Source of the DNA: Phycisphaerales bacterium
GTDB lineage: Bacteria > Planctomycetota > Phycisphaerae > Tepidisphaerales > Tepidisphaeraceae
NCBI GenBank assembly: GCA_028288775.1
Contig: JAQGHP010000183.1
Location: 1 to 37,251 of the forward strand
Length of the DNA: 37,251 nucleotides
Direction: 5' to 3'
Of the stretch, positions 9,972 to 19,634 are shown in pieces. The position numbers and the translations under genes are program-made. Each line of letters starts with the position of its first letter. The first letter of the stretch is position 1. The notes under the pieces are model-generated. The model worked only from the letters and a program-made list of their open reading frames with translations, was not told the origin of the DNA and made no database searches.

Positions 9972-11327
9972 ATGCGTGTTTTGGGCATCGACATCGGTTC
10001 GTCCTCCGTGAAGTGCGCGGTGCTGCGCGGGGGCAAACTGGCGGGCGCGATCGTCCACGCCCGGTTCCCATCGCATACCGATGGCGTGCGGGTCGAGGTG
10101 GACCCGGCCGCGTTGCTGAAGGCCGTTCATACAGCAGTCGGGGACGCGGGGACCGGTGCGAAAAGTGCGGACGTGCTTGCGCTGTCGGTGATGTCGCCGG
10201 CGTGGGTGGCGATGGACGCGATGGGCCAGGCGCTCACGCCATTGGTCACGCACCAGGACCGCCGGAGCGTCGGGGTGGCGCGGGAACTCGAAAGAAAAGT
10301 GGGTAAGCAGCGGTATCTGGCACTGGCCGGAAATCGCCCGTTCCCCGGGGGGATCAGTGCGACGACCTGGGCGTGGTACTTGCAAAACGAGCCGGGGCGG
10401 CTGCGCAAGGCGGACCTCGCGGGGCATCTCAATACTTTTCTGCTCAGGCAATTCACCGGCGCGCGGGTGATCGACCCGGCGAACGCCTCCTTCACCGGTC
10501 TCTACTCCACGCCCGACCAGGGCGGGTGGAATGCGGAGTTGTGTGCGGCAGTCGGCGCGAAACCGTCACAACTTCCCGATGTTTGTGAGGCGAATGAGGT
10601 GGCGGGCCGCCTTACGAGCGAGGCCGCCGGGCGGCTGGGGCTCAAGGCGGGGATGCCCGTGCTCGTCGGCATCGTGGACACCAGTTCCGCCATGCTCCTC
10701 ACGGGGGCGAAGCCCGGGCAGTTGCTCAATTCCAGCGGATCGACGGATGTGTTGGGCCTTTGCACGAGCCGGGCCGCGCCCCACGAGCGTCTACTGACAC
10801 GGGCATTGGGCGTCGGCAGGAAATGGATGTCGGTCAGCACCCTTGCCGCGGCCGGGTCGGCCATCGCGTGGACCAAAGATCAGCTCTTCGCCGACCTCGA
10901 CTGGCCAGCATATACGCGGCTCATCAAGACGCTCTCGCGCAAGGTCCCGACGACCGGAAAACGCGCGCGCGGCCGGGCGGATCAGGACGATCCCGCGGCG
11001 GGCGTGGGCTTCGAACCATTCCTCGCCGGCGACCGCACGAGCATCGAGCAGTCCAAGGCCGCGTTCACCGGCCTGACCCTCGCCACAACGCGCAACCACA
11101 TGCTGGCGGCGGTGCTCGAAGCGCTCGCCCGAGCCAGCGCCGCCCGGCTGGAACTGCTAAAGCAAGCCAACAAGATTCCGCTGCGCCACGAAGTTGTCGT
11201 AACCGGCGGCGCGGGAGAATTGACGTCGCTGTTTCACCGCGACTGGCCGGGTAAGTGGTCCTTCCGATCCGAAAAGGAAGCCACCCTGCGCGGCCTGGCG
11301 TGCCTTGAGCCGCGGGAACGAAGCTGA
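9972..11327 (+). CDS. FGGY-family carbohydrate kinase (xylulokinase-like)
   Basis: MRVLGIDIGSSSVKCAVLRGGKLAG phosphate-1 motif; GIVDTSSAMLLTGAKPGQLLNSSGSTDVLGL; VVTGGAGELTSLFHRDWPG. True start is internal to ORF 9732..11327. Confidence 0.88.
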   Translation: MRVLGIDIGSSSVKCAVLRGGKLAGAIVHARFPSHTDGVRVEVDPAALLKAVHTAVGDAGTGAKSADVLALSVMSPAWVAMDAMGQALTPLVTHQDRRSVGVARELERKVGKQRYLALAGNRPFPGGISATTWAWYLQNEPGRLRKADLAGHLNTFLLRQFTGARVIDPANASFTGLYSTPDQGGWNAELCAAVGAKPSQLPDVCEANEVAGRLTSEAAGRLGLKAGMPVLVGIVDTSSAMLLTGAKPGQLLNSSGSTDVLGLCTSRAAPHERLLTRALGVGRKWMSVSTLAAAGSAIAWTKDQLFADLDWPAYTRLIKTLSRKVPTTGKRARGRADQDDPAAGVGFEPFLAGDRTSIEQSKAAFTGLTLATTRNHMLAAVLEALARASAARLELLKQANKIPLRHEVVVTGGAGELTSLFHRDWPGKWSFRSEKEATLRGLACLEPRERS

Positions 11328-11382
11328 AGCAAACCGGGCTGCCGCATCGCGGCGGCATTCGATTTGTGGGCAGCGGAATCTC

Positions 11383-12030
11383 ATGTCAGCGAGTCCGCGG
11401 CATTATTTCACGTGCCGACCCGCAAGTGCCCGGCTGAGGCCGCCATGGCACACCGTCCCGAGACATTTCGTCAGGTCGTTGCGGCTGCTGGGGCTGCTCC
11501 TGCTGGCGTCGCTGGCCGGCGGATGCGTGCATTATGAGTACGACCTGATCGATCCACACGGCCCCGTCCGTCCGATCGCGAAGGCGCTGGACGTGCAGCG
11601 CGGTCCGATCGCATACCACTTCAAGAATCTGAACACGCGCTTGCGGCTGGTGATTGAGAATGCGTCGGACCAGCCTGTTTCGCTGCTCGGGAACGGCAGC
11701 TATCTCGTTGATCCGCGGCAGGAGGCGATCGCATTTTCGGCGCGGGTAATTCCGCCGCATGCGCACGTCACATTCAGCTTCCCGCCGGTGTGGCCGGTGT
11801 ATGGGGTGTGGCGCGACCCGGGTTGGTACGGGCCGGGGTGGGGTTGGGGGCCGTATTACTATGGCGATTGGATCGGGCCGCCTTATTACTCGTACTACGA
11901 GATGCGCGGCCCGCCTCCGCCGGGCTACTTCGAATGGCCGTCGGGAAAACGAATCCGCCTCAACTTCGCCTACCAACAGGACGGCAGCTGGTTCAGCCAC
12001 GAGTTCATCATCCTGAAACGACGGCGGTGA
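11383..12030 (+). CDS. Putative lipoprotein of unknown function
   Basis: LLGLLLLASLAGGC lipobox; C-terminal Gly/Tyr/Trp-rich segment (DPGWYGPGWGWGPYYYGDWIGPPYYSYY). Confidence 0.65.
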   Translation: MSASPRHYFTCRPASARLRPPWHTVPRHFVRSLRLLGLLLLASLAGGCVHYEYDLIDPHGPVRPIAKALDVQRGPIAYHFKNLNTRLRLVIENASDQPVSLLGNGSYLVDPRQEAIAFSARVIPPHAHVTFSFPPVWPVYGVWRDPGWYGPGWGWGPYYYGDWIGPPYYSYYEMRGPPPPGYFEWPSGKRIRLNFAYQQDGSWFSHEFIILKRRR

Positions 12031-12967
12031 CGGCCTCCACCTGCTCCCGGGCGCGTCGCTGCAAATAGAGGATCACCAGGAGCACCACGAGAAGCGACAC
12101 CGCGAGAGAGCCCCAGTCCCAATTGCGTCCTCCGAAATCCACGTTCAAACCAGGCAGGACCACGGCAATGCCGTTGTTGACGATATGACAGGCGATCGTC
12201 GGCCGGATGCTGCCAACGCGGTGGGCCACGAATCCCAGGTAGAGCCCAAACAGGAATGCGAAAGAGCTGTGGACGGGATCCATGTGGAGGATTCCGAACA
12301 GCACGGACGTGATGATAATTCCCCACGCCGGCCCCCATCGCTCGACGAGCCGCGTTTGCGAATAGCCGCGGAAGTACGTTTCCTCGGCAACGCCCGCGGC
12401 CAGCGCCACGCAGAACAGCGCCAGCGCCATATCCCGGCGGGAAAGGTGCCGCATCACGTCGTCGAGAAGCTTCAGCGTGCCCGAGTTGGTGAAGCCCATG
12501 AGGTTGATGAGCGAATTGCACGCCTGGCTCACGGCGAGCGCGCCCAGCACCGCGATCGCGTAGCCGACGAACGACAGACTCGATGGCGTCAGCCGCAGGC
12601 GCGCCCGCAGGGGCACGGGCGAAAGCCGGGCGGCGACGAGCGCCGCCCCGAGGAGCGTTAGAGAAGTTGTAAGGGCGACGGGGAACAGGACGGCGGGGAT
12701 GCGCTGCGCCTCTTCAAGCGAATGTCGGAGCGCAACGGCGTCGGAGAGGATGCCGGTGCCGTTTAGGATGAGAGTCGCCAGCAACATCGCCACGCCGCCG
12801 ATGATGAGCGAGACGACTATCACGATGATGAACGCCACGAACACCGGCCAGACCCGCGGCTTGGGGGGCGCGTATCGCAAGTCCGGCGGCGCATACGGAA
12901 ATACCGGGTACGGCAGTGGAATCTCAGCGGGGTCGAAGGGCGATGGAAGGGGGAGCGGGTCGGTCAT
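12008..12967 (-). CDS. CPBP-family intramembrane glutamic endopeptidase (CAAX protease-like)
   Basis: EETYFRGYSQTRLVERWGPAWGIIITSVLFGILHMDP, AHRVGSIRPTIACHIVNN; multiple TM segments. Confidence 0.9.
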   Translation of the reverse strand: MTDPLPLPSPFDPAEIPLPYPVFPYAPPDLRYAPPKPRVWPVFVAFIIVIVVSLIIGGVAMLLATLILNGTGILSDAVALRHSLEEAQRIPAVLFPVALTTSLTLLGAALVAARLSPVPLRARLRLTPSSLSFVGYAIAVLGALAVSQACNSLINLMGFTNSGTLKLLDDVMRHLSRRDMALALFCVALAAGVAEETYFRGYSQTRLVERWGPAWGIIITSVLFGILHMDPVHSSFAFLFGLYLGFVAHRVGSIRPTIACHIVNNGIAVVLPGLNVDFGGRNWDWGSLAVSLLVVLLVILYLQRRAREQVEAVTAVVSG

Positions 12968-13064
12968 ACGAAGCGCCTCGGATCAATCGCGGCGTGGTCT
13001 GCGCCGCGGCGCGGATTCTCGGCAAGTGCGGACGGATTTGCAATGCGATCCGCGCGCAGGAAAG

Positions 13065-13418
13065 TCAGACCTGTTCCGGAAGGAGTAGGCGCATGCCGCG
13101 GGGAATCTGGGGCAGGCCGGGAAGCTCGGGGATGGTGGGGATCGTCCACTGGAAGCGGGGCTCCTTGAGCGGGACTTCTTTGACGAGCGGAAGCGATTGC
13201 CGGGAGGGATCATGCTCCCGCTGGCGAGCGGGATGTGCCAGGACCGCCAGCAGCACCGCCGCCGCCGCGGCAAGCGCCGCGCCCAATCCGCCGAGGAGCA
13301 TCGGCAGGGGGGAAGCCGCCCGGCGGGCGGGGAGAACGTCATGGGCCAGATCGCCGGGATAGCGCGCGTGCCGGTACTCGCCTTGGGCACATTGAAGTTG
13401 TTCTCGGAGTTGGCTCAT
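13065..13418 (-). CDS. Small single-TM protein downstream of ECF sigma factor (possible anti-sigma/associated protein)
   Basis: Single hydrophobic segment LLGGLGAALAAAAAVLLAVLA; next to and downstream of sigma gene on same strand. Confidence 0.5.
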   Translation of the reverse strand: MSQLREQLQCAQGEYRHARYPGDLAHDVLPARRAASPLPMLLGGLGAALAAAAAVLLAVLAHPARQREHDPSRQSLPLVKEVPLKEPRFQWTIPTIPELPGLPQIPRGMRLLLPEQV

Positions 13419-13446
13419 AGCGAAATCATTTGTCCCTGGTCCTTGT

Positions 13447-13983
13447 TTAGACCAAGGCCTTCAGTTTCATCCGCATCGTCCTCAACGCCTGGTGGACGGT
13501 GGCTTTTACGGTGCCCTCGGCACACTGCATGGCGACGGCGGTTTGCTCAACCGACATCTCTTCAAAGAAACGCAGCACCACCGCCTCCCGCTGCCGATGG
13601 GGCAGGTCGGCGAGCGAAGCGTGCAGGCAGTCGCGCCGCTCCGAAAGTTCCGCCGAGGCGTCCGGGGATGGGTCCCACATGTCCGTCGGCGCTAGAAACG
13701 ACTCGGGCTCCAGCTCGGCCGTCGGGCGCTGCGATCGGCGGATCTCCCGCACCACATTAATCGCGATGCCCAGCGCCCACGTGCGAAGCTGGCTCTCGCC
13801 GCGGAAGCCGGGCAACTGCCTGAGAAACCGGACTGCCGATTCCTGCGTGGCGTCCTGAGCCCGGTCCGGGTCACGCAGCAGGCTCAGGCTCAGCCGATAC
13901 CAGGGATCCTGCAACTCGCGCAGCAGACGCGCTTGCGCATCTCGATTGCCGCGGCGTGCTGCTACGATCGTCTGGTCATCCAC
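13447..13983 (-). CDS. RNA polymerase sigma factor, ECF subfamily
   Basis: DPDRAQDATQESAVRFLRQLPGFRGESQLRTWALGIAINVVREIRR (region 2); LPHRQREAVVLRFFEEMSVEQTAVAMQCAEGTVKATVHQALRTMR (region 4). Confidence 0.93.
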   Translation of the reverse strand: MDDQTIVAARRGNRDAQARLLRELQDPWYRLSLSLLRDPDRAQDATQESAVRFLRQLPGFRGESQLRTWALGIAINVVREIRRSQRPTAELEPESFLAPTDMWDPSPDASAELSERRDCLHASLADLPHRQREAVVLRFFEEMSVEQTAVAMQCAEGTVKATVHQALRTMRMKLKALV

Positions 13984-14313
13984 AGGTTTTGTCCCGTCGA
14001 AAGTCAGTGCGGCGAGGCGGTCATGGGTTTAGTGGGGATCAACCGATGACTCCTCGTGGAGCCTCGCTAACGGCATCACAGATGGCCCCGGTAAACACGC
14101 GACGCTTTACATACGCGTCGGCACACAGCCAAGTTACATCTTGCCGAAAAGGGAGCTCAACTTGAAGCCCTTTTGGCGATTAGCGCAAACTTTGTCCGCC
14201 GCCCGACGTTGTATAATGAGTGAGCGGCTAGTATCTTACCGCCTCCTGTTCGGCTGTCCGTGTTGGGTGGTCTCCCTGTAACTCACGGCACACGCTGTAT
14301 TAACAAGTAACAC

Positions 14314-14343
14314 CTGACCACAGACTACGGACTACCCTATAAT
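14314..14343 (+). promoter_or_regulatory. Candidate sigma-70-type promoter for typA
   Basis: CTGACC (14314-14319), 18-nt spacer, TATAAT (14338-14343), overlapping the ATG at 14342. Confidence 0.45.
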
Positions 14344-16204
14344 GAATTCCGTGAGAAACGACGTTCGTAATGTTGCCATTATTGCCCACGTTGACCATGG
14401 GAAGACGACCTTGGTTGACGCTTTACTGCGCCAATGTGGAAATTTCCGCGACAGCCAGGTCCAGCAGGATACCCTGCTCGATTCCAATCCCCTGGAGCGT
14501 GAACGCGGCATCACCATTCTGGCCAAGAACGTGGCCATCAATTATGTGGACCCGGTCACCGGCCAGACCACGAAGATCAATCTTATTGACACTCCCGGCC
14601 ACGCCGACTTCGGCGGAGAAGTCGAGCGTGTCCTAAGCATGGCCGACGGCGTGTTCCTGCTCGTGGACGCCGCCGAGGGCGCGATGCCGCAGACCCGCTT
14701 CGTGCTCAAAAAGGCTTTCCAGCACGAACTGCGTCCGATCGTGGTCATCAACAAGATCGACCGCCCCGACGCCCGCGCCAACGAGGTGCTCAACGAGGTC
14801 TTTGACCTGTTCGTTGAACTGGGCGCGGACGATGAGACGCTCGACTTCCCCGTCCTCTACGCCAGCGGACGCCAGGGCATCGCGTCGTGGAAGCTTGAGG
14901 AGAAGGGCACGAGCATCGTCCCCGTCTTCGAGGCACTGCTGCGGCACGTTCCCGCGCCGCATGGCGATCCGGACAAGTCCCTGCAGATTCAGATCAGCAA
15001 TATTCAGTACAACGATTACGTGGGCCGAATTGGCGTCGGTCGCATTTATAACGGCGTCATCAAGACCGGCCAGCAGGTCAGCGTCGTCCGCAGGGACGGC
15101 ACGGTTATCAAGAGCAAGGTCCAGCAGTTGCAGGTGTTCGAGGGCCTGGGCCGCAAGAACGCCGACAACGCCGCCGCGGGGGACATCGTCGCCCTCGTAG
15201 GCCTTGAATCGGTGGACATCGGCGACAGCATCTGCGACCCGGTGAATCCCCAGCCGTTGCAGGCGACCGAGATCGAGCCGCCCACGCTGACGATGATGTT
15301 CAGCGTGAACGATTCCCCGTTCGTCGGCAAGGAAGGCAAGTTCGTCACCAGCCGCAACCTTCGCGAGCGCCTCACCAAGGAACTCGAGAGCAACGTCGCG
15401 CTGAAGGTCGAGGAGACGGTGGACAAGGATGCTTTCAAGGTTTCCGGCCGCGGCCTGTTGCATCTGGGCATCTTGATCGAGAACATGCGCCGCGAAGGCT
15501 TCGAGCTGTCGATCAGCAAGCCGCACGTGATCATGCAGAAGGACAAGGAGACCGGCGGGATCCTCGAGCCGATCGAGTACCTCGTGGTGGACGTGCCCGA
15601 TAAGAACATGGGCGGCGTGATGGAGCTCGTCGGCAATCGCAAGGGCGAGCTGGTTCGCATGGACAACCGCGAAGGCCAGGTCCACCTTGAGTTCACCATC
15701 CCCGCCCGCGGCCTGATTGGCCTGCGGACGCGCATGCTCACCGCCACGCAGGGGCAGGCGATCATGCACCACAATTTCCACGAATACGCCCCCACCCGCG
15801 GCGACGTCCCGGGCCGCGCCAACGGCGTTATGGTCAGCATGGCCACGGGGAGCGTCAATGCCTTCGCACTGAACAACCTTCAGGAACGCGGCGTGATGTT
15901 CGTCGCCCCCGGCGAACCCGTGTACGAGGGCCAGGTCGTCGCCGAGAACGCGCGCGACAATGACATGGCCGTGAACCCCACGACCGCAAAGAAGCTGTCG
16001 AACATGCGGACGACCAGCAGCGACGAAAACATCATCCTTAAGCCCGCGCGGAAGATGACCCTCGAGCAGGCGCTAGAGTACATTGAGGAAGACGAGCTGG
16101 TCGAAGCCACCCCGCAAAACATCCGCCTCCGCAAGGCGCATCTCACCGAAAACCAGCGCAAACGCGCGGGACGCGGGAAGAGTGCGGAAGTGGTTGAGGT
16201 GTGA
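14342..16204 (+). CDS. typA: Translational GTPase TypA/BipA
   Basis: [65 protein letters not shown]-terminal [26 protein letters not shown]; start may be ATG 14342 or GTG 14351. Confidence 0.96.
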   Translation: MNSVRNDVRNVAIIAHVDHGKTTLVDALLRQCGNFRDSQVQQDTLLDSNPLERERGITILAKNVAINYVDPVTGQTTKINLIDTPGHADFGGEVERVLSMADGVFLLVDAAEGAMPQTRFVLKKAFQHELRPIVVINKIDRPDARANEVLNEVFDLFVELGADDETLDFPVLYASGRQGIASWKLEEKGTSIVPVFEALLRHVPAPHGDPDKSLQIQISNIQYNDYVGRIGVGRIYNGVIKTGQQVSVVRRDGTVIKSKVQQLQVFEGLGRKNADNAAAGDIVALVGLESVDIGDSICDPVNPQPLQATEIEPPTLTMMFSVNDSPFVGKEGKFVTSRNLRERLTKELESNVALKVEETVDKDAFKVSGRGLLHLGILIENMRREGFELSISKPHVIMQKDKETGGILEPIEYLVVDVPDKNMGGVMELVGNRKGELVRMDNREGQVHLEFTIPARGLIGLRTRMLTATQGQAIMHHNFHEYAPTRGDVPGRANGVMVSMATGSVNAFALNNLQERGVMFVAPGEPVYEGQVVAENARDNDMAVNPTTAKKLSNMRTTSSDENIILKPARKMTLEQALEYIEEDELVEATPQNIRLRKAHLTENQRKRAGRGKSAEVVEV

Positions 16205-16239
16205 GGCAGCGAGACGAGCAGGATGAAAAATGCGAATGT

Positions 16240-16270
16240 AAAAAAGGCCCGCACCATGCGGGCCTTTTTT
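16240..16270. terminator. Bidirectional rho-independent terminator between convergent genes
   Basis: AAAAAAGGCCCGCA-CCA-TGCGGGCCTTTTTT: perfect 14-bp stem, 3-nt loop, A6/T6 tracts; lies between typA (+) and the 16299..17234 gene (-). Confidence 0.93.
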
Positions 16271-16298
16271 ATTTTGTGCCTATCGCCTGCGTTCGCAG

Positions 16299-17234
16299 CT
16301 AACCGCGCGTCCCGATCCAAGCCTCGACATCAGCAAACGATTCGAAGGCGAGTAAATCGACTAAGAGGTCGTCAAGCGCCTGATCCGCAAGCCCATCGAT
16401 CCGCGCCTGCAATTCCTGCGGAACGGCGCCAAAGCGATGACCCAGGAGGCGCAGGATGTCTTTTACTCCCTTTTGATGGAAGCCCTGTGCCTTTCCTCGT
16501 TCAACTGCCTCCCGGTCCCATTCGTAAACCACGTCCATAATCGTCTCCCGTTCTTTGGGCTCGATCGCCTCCACTTCCCGATTATACCGCGTCATTTCCT
16601 CGGATGTGAGTCGCAGGTAAGTTTCCATAAATGCGCGAATTTGCGAGCTGCGGCCGACGTCCAGCCGCAAGGTCGCCATCATCCGCATGAATTCCACCTT
16701 CACCCGCGGACGATCCTCCGCCGGGATCTGCATCTTCGCCATCAGCGCCGCCGCAACAGGATTGGGCTGGCGTATGAAGTCGCGCCAGTTCAATCGATTG
16801 AGTTGAATCACGCGATATGAAAAATCGAGCACGGTTTTGTCGGGAAACGCCACGCAATAATTTTCGGGCTCGGGGCGCTGCGGCGAGTCGTATGAGAACA
16901 GCGCCACCGGATAGACCGGCAGATCGAATTTCTCGTGCAGTCGCGCAAAATAGCGGAACATGCGTTTGGGGAATTGGTCCTGCACGGATGATTGGTTCTC
17001 CACATGAATCAGAAAAAACGCGTCCTCTCCGCGGAACCTCACCTTCGCGATCAGGTCCACTTCATGACGGTCGTTTCCGAACACATCGGTGAAAATCTCC
17101 TTGTCCAGGAACTCCACGCGCTCGCGGCCGACATATTCCGCGAGTTGCGGCAGGAACAATTCCACAAACTCAAAAAAGAACGTGGTCAACAGCCGTTTGA
17201 ACAGCCCGTCGTGGTCGATGCGGTCGTCTGACAT
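16299..17234 (-). CDS. Rpn-family / PD-(D/E)XK nuclease-like protein (transposase_31/DUF4351-like)
   Basis: DHDGLFKRLLTTFFFEFVELFLPQL, HEVDLIAKVRFRGEDAFFLIHVENQSSVQDQFPKRMFRYFARLHEKF. Confidence 0.75.
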   Translation of the reverse strand: MSDDRIDHDGLFKRLLTTFFFEFVELFLPQLAEYVGRERVEFLDKEIFTDVFGNDRHEVDLIAKVRFRGEDAFFLIHVENQSSVQDQFPKRMFRYFARLHEKFDLPVYPVALFSYDSPQRPEPENYCVAFPDKTVLDFSYRVIQLNRLNWRDFIRQPNPVAAALMAKMQIPAEDRPRVKVEFMRMMATLRLDVGRSSQIRAFMETYLRLTSEEMTRYNREVEAIEPKERETIMDVVYEWDREAVERGKAQGFHQKGVKDILRLLGHRFGAVPQELQARIDGLADQALDDLLVDLLAFESFADVEAWIGTRG

Positions 17235-17452
17235 TGGCAGAGGTTATAGCGGCCCATCATTGTGGCGGTCCAGACACGGCGGTTATGACGGACTGAACTA
17301 CGTTGACAATGGTCCGAAATGAACCATTCGAAATCACTGCGGGAGCACCGCCAAAGGTACACCTGTTGCGGCGATATGGGCATCCGGCGACATGGTCATG
17401 CCGCAGGACGTTTACAGAAATGGGAATCAGCCTCAACGAAAGCAGGTGTCAA

Positions 17453-18034
17453 ATGGTTATCGCGCGAAACTGGTGGGCATTTGTGCTTCGCGGCGTGCTC
17501 GCCGTGCTCTTCGGCATTTTCACATTCATGAGACCGGGAATGGCGCTGATGACGCTGATTTTCGTCTTCGGCTTCTACGCGATCTTCGACGGCGTACTCA
17601 ATCTGGCCGCCGCGTTTCGCCACAGCGCCGAGCCCGGCCAGCAGCCCTGGTGGGCACTGCTCATTGAAGGCTTGCTCAGCATTATCGCTGGCCTGTTTGC
17701 GCTCTTCATCCCCGGGCTGACCGCCTTTGTGCTGCTGTACATCATCGCAGGCTGGGCGATCGCCACTGGGGTGATGGAAATCATCGCCGCCGTCCGGCTC
17801 CGTCAGCAAATTCGCGGGGAATGGATGCTCGCCCTGCTGGGCGTGGTGTCCATTGCCACCGGCGTGCTCCTGGCCCTCTTCCCCGGCCCGGGCGCGTTAG
17901 CACTGGTGCTGTGGATCGGAGCGTACGCCGTAGTGTTCGGTGGTCTGCTCATCGGGCTCGGCCTGCGGCTTCACAGGTTGGCTCGGCCCGAAGAGCACCT
18001 GCCGCCTTCATCGAGGATCGCGCCGGGACATTGA
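17453..18034 (+). CDS. HdeD-family (DUF308) membrane protein
   Basis: NWWAFVLRGVLAVLFGIFTFMRPGMALMTLIFVFGFYAIFDGVLNLAAAF; six TM-like segments. Confidence 0.88.
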   Translation: MVIARNWWAFVLRGVLAVLFGIFTFMRPGMALMTLIFVFGFYAIFDGVLNLAAAFRHSAEPGQQPWWALLIEGLLSIIAGLFALFIPGLTAFVLLYIIAGWAIATGVMEIIAAVRLRQQIRGEWMLALLGVVSIATGVLLALFPGPGALALVLWIGAYAVVFGGLLIGLGLRLHRLARPEEHLPPSSRIAPGH

Positions 18035-18076
18035 TTCGCCTCACGGATTCGCGCCGGACTGTTCGAGGACACAACA

Positions 18077-18805
18077 ATGAAATCCACACGTAATTCAGTT
18101 TCACGCCGTGGCGACGACGGCAACAAAGGCCGCCGGACTACAGACGGCCGCTCTTCCCGGCGACCCGCCGGCAGAGACAGAGACTCAATTGAGCGCGGTA
18201 TCGGCGACGGGCCTGCCACAAGTCGCTCCACAGCAAAGTCCATGGAACGGCGGGGCGCTTCCGAGGCAACCATGTCACGTGGCGCAGGCGCGCCGCGCCC
18301 GCTTGGCGCGGGCGCTCAAGCGCCCGGCTTCAAGCTCCACAGCACACCCGACCAAGTCGTCGACCTGAACGATTTCCGCGGCCGGCCGGTCGTCCTGGCG
18401 TTCTACCCCGCGGACTGGAGCCCCGTCTGCGGCGACGAGCTCACCTTGTTCAACGAAGTCCTCCCCGAGATCGAGCGCCACAACAACGCTCAACTCCTGG
18501 GAATTTCCGTTGACGGCGCATGGTGCCACGTCGCATATGCCAAGGACCGCAAGCTCCACTTTCCCCTGCTGGCCGATTTCGAGCCCAAGGGTGACGTGGC
18601 CCGCGAATACGGCGTCTACCGCCAGGGTGACGGCGTCGCCGAACGCGCGCTTTTCGTGATCGATGAGGACGGCGTCATCCGCTGGTCCTACGTCTCCCCG
18701 CTGGGCGTCAACCCCGGCGCCGACGGCGCACTGCGGGCTCTCGAAGAGATCACCTCGCGACAATCCCAGCAATCCTCGCAGGCAATGGAGGCCCAACATG
18801 CCTAG
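18077..18805 (+). CDS. Peroxiredoxin / AhpC-TSA redoxin
   Basis: FRGRPVVLAFYPADWSPVCGDELTLFNEVLPEIERHNNAQLLGISVDGAWCHVAYAKDRKLHFPLLADF; start may be 18272 (MSRGAGAPRP) because the first 65 aa are low-complexity Arg-rich. Confidence 0.88.
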   Translation: MKSTRNSVSRRGDDGNKGRRTTDGRSSRRPAGRDRDSIERGIGDGPATSRSTAKSMERRGASEATMSRGAGAPRPLGAGAQAPGFKLHSTPDQVVDLNDFRGRPVVLAFYPADWSPVCGDELTLFNEVLPEIERHNNAQLLGISVDGAWCHVAYAKDRKLHFPLLADFEPKGDVAREYGVYRQGDGVAERALFVIDEDGVIRWSYVSPLGVNPGADGALRALEEITSRQSQQSSQAMEAQHA

Positions 18806-19415
18806 GCAAATAGAAGCATCGGCGACGTTGTCCGTCCCTGTATCCGAGGAGCGCGACCATATCCTCGGCCCCCCGGACGCACCCGTAACGCTTCTGGAGT
18901 ATGGCGATTTTGAATGCCCCTATTGCGGACAGGCCTACTACGTCCTCAAGGATCTCGAAGCACAAATGGGCGACCAGGTCCGGCAGGTCTTTCGCCATTT
19001 CCCGCTCACGCAGATCCACCCCCACGCCGGGCGCGCCGCCGAAGCCTCCGAGGCCGCGGCCGCACAGGGCAGGTTCTGGGAAATGCACGACATGCTGTAC
19101 GAAAACCAGGACGCGCTCAGCGACTACGACCTCGTCGCATACGCCCAGGCCCTCGGGCTCGACGTCCGGAGATTCCGCACGGAACTGCTCTCGGACGCTT
19201 ACGCGCCCCGCATCCGGGAAGACTTCCTCAGCGGCATCCGTAGCGGGGTGAACGGTACTCCAACGTTCTTCATCAATGGCCGACGCCATGACGGACCATG
19301 GGACCTCGATTCCCTCATGGCCGCCATCGAACCGGAAATCATGAACGCCGCCCCAAGAGGCCGCGGACGCGCGGGCGGCCGCAAAATACCCGTCCGCCAG
19401 ACACGAGGACGCTAG
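18798..19415 (+). CDS. DsbA-family thioredoxin-fold protein
   Basis: APVTLLEYGDFECPYCGQAYYVLKDLE (CPYC active site), NGTPTFFINGRRHDGPWDLDSLMAAIE; no signal peptide; overlaps preceding CDS by 8 nt. Confidence 0.9.
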   Translation: MPRQIEASATLSVPVSEERDHILGPPDAPVTLLEYGDFECPYCGQAYYVLKDLEAQMGDQVRQVFRHFPLTQIHPHAGRAAEASEAAAAQGRFWEMHDMLYENQDALSDYDLVAYAQALGLDVRRFRTELLSDAYAPRIREDFLSGIRSGVNGTPTFFINGRRHDGPWDLDSLMAAIEPEIMNAAPRGRGRAGGRKIPVRQTRGR

Positions 19416-19453
19416 CCGGTCGAAGGCACACACCGTTTCGAACTGGCCGGTTT

Positions 19454-19581
19454 GAGCCACGAATGAACACGAATAAGGCTGAATCCATTCGTATTCATTC
19501 GTGCTATTCGTGGCTCCCTTCGGTTTCAGATTTCGTCATTCGGATTTGATTCGGATTTCGGGGATTCGGATTTCGGATTTC
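19454..19581. repeat. Intergenic palindrome (GAGCCACGAAT...ATTCGTGGCTC) followed by ATTCGGATTTC iterations
   Basis: Arms 19454-19474 and about 19493-19516; ATTCGGATTT at 19538, 19549 and 19564. Confidence 0.7.
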
Positions 19582-19634
19582 CGCCCCCCGCGAGCTTCCT
19601 TTACGTCACCCCCTCCGTGTCGTATTGTCAGTGA

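Noticed and set aside
8978-10036. 352-aa minus-strand ORF opposite the secreted protein
   Set aside because: Charged low-complexity antisense reading; no recognisable motif and lies over a coherent surface-protein CDS.
14141-14179. Imperfect inverted repeat GCCGAAAAGGG...CCCTTTTGGCG upstream of typA as a terminator
   Set aside because: Stem has mismatches and no T-tract, and no plus-strand gene precedes it; may only be chance symmetry.
14633-15781. 382-aa minus-strand ORF antisense to typA
   Set aside because: Shadow ORF over a strongly conserved GTPase; composition typical of antisense high-GC translation.
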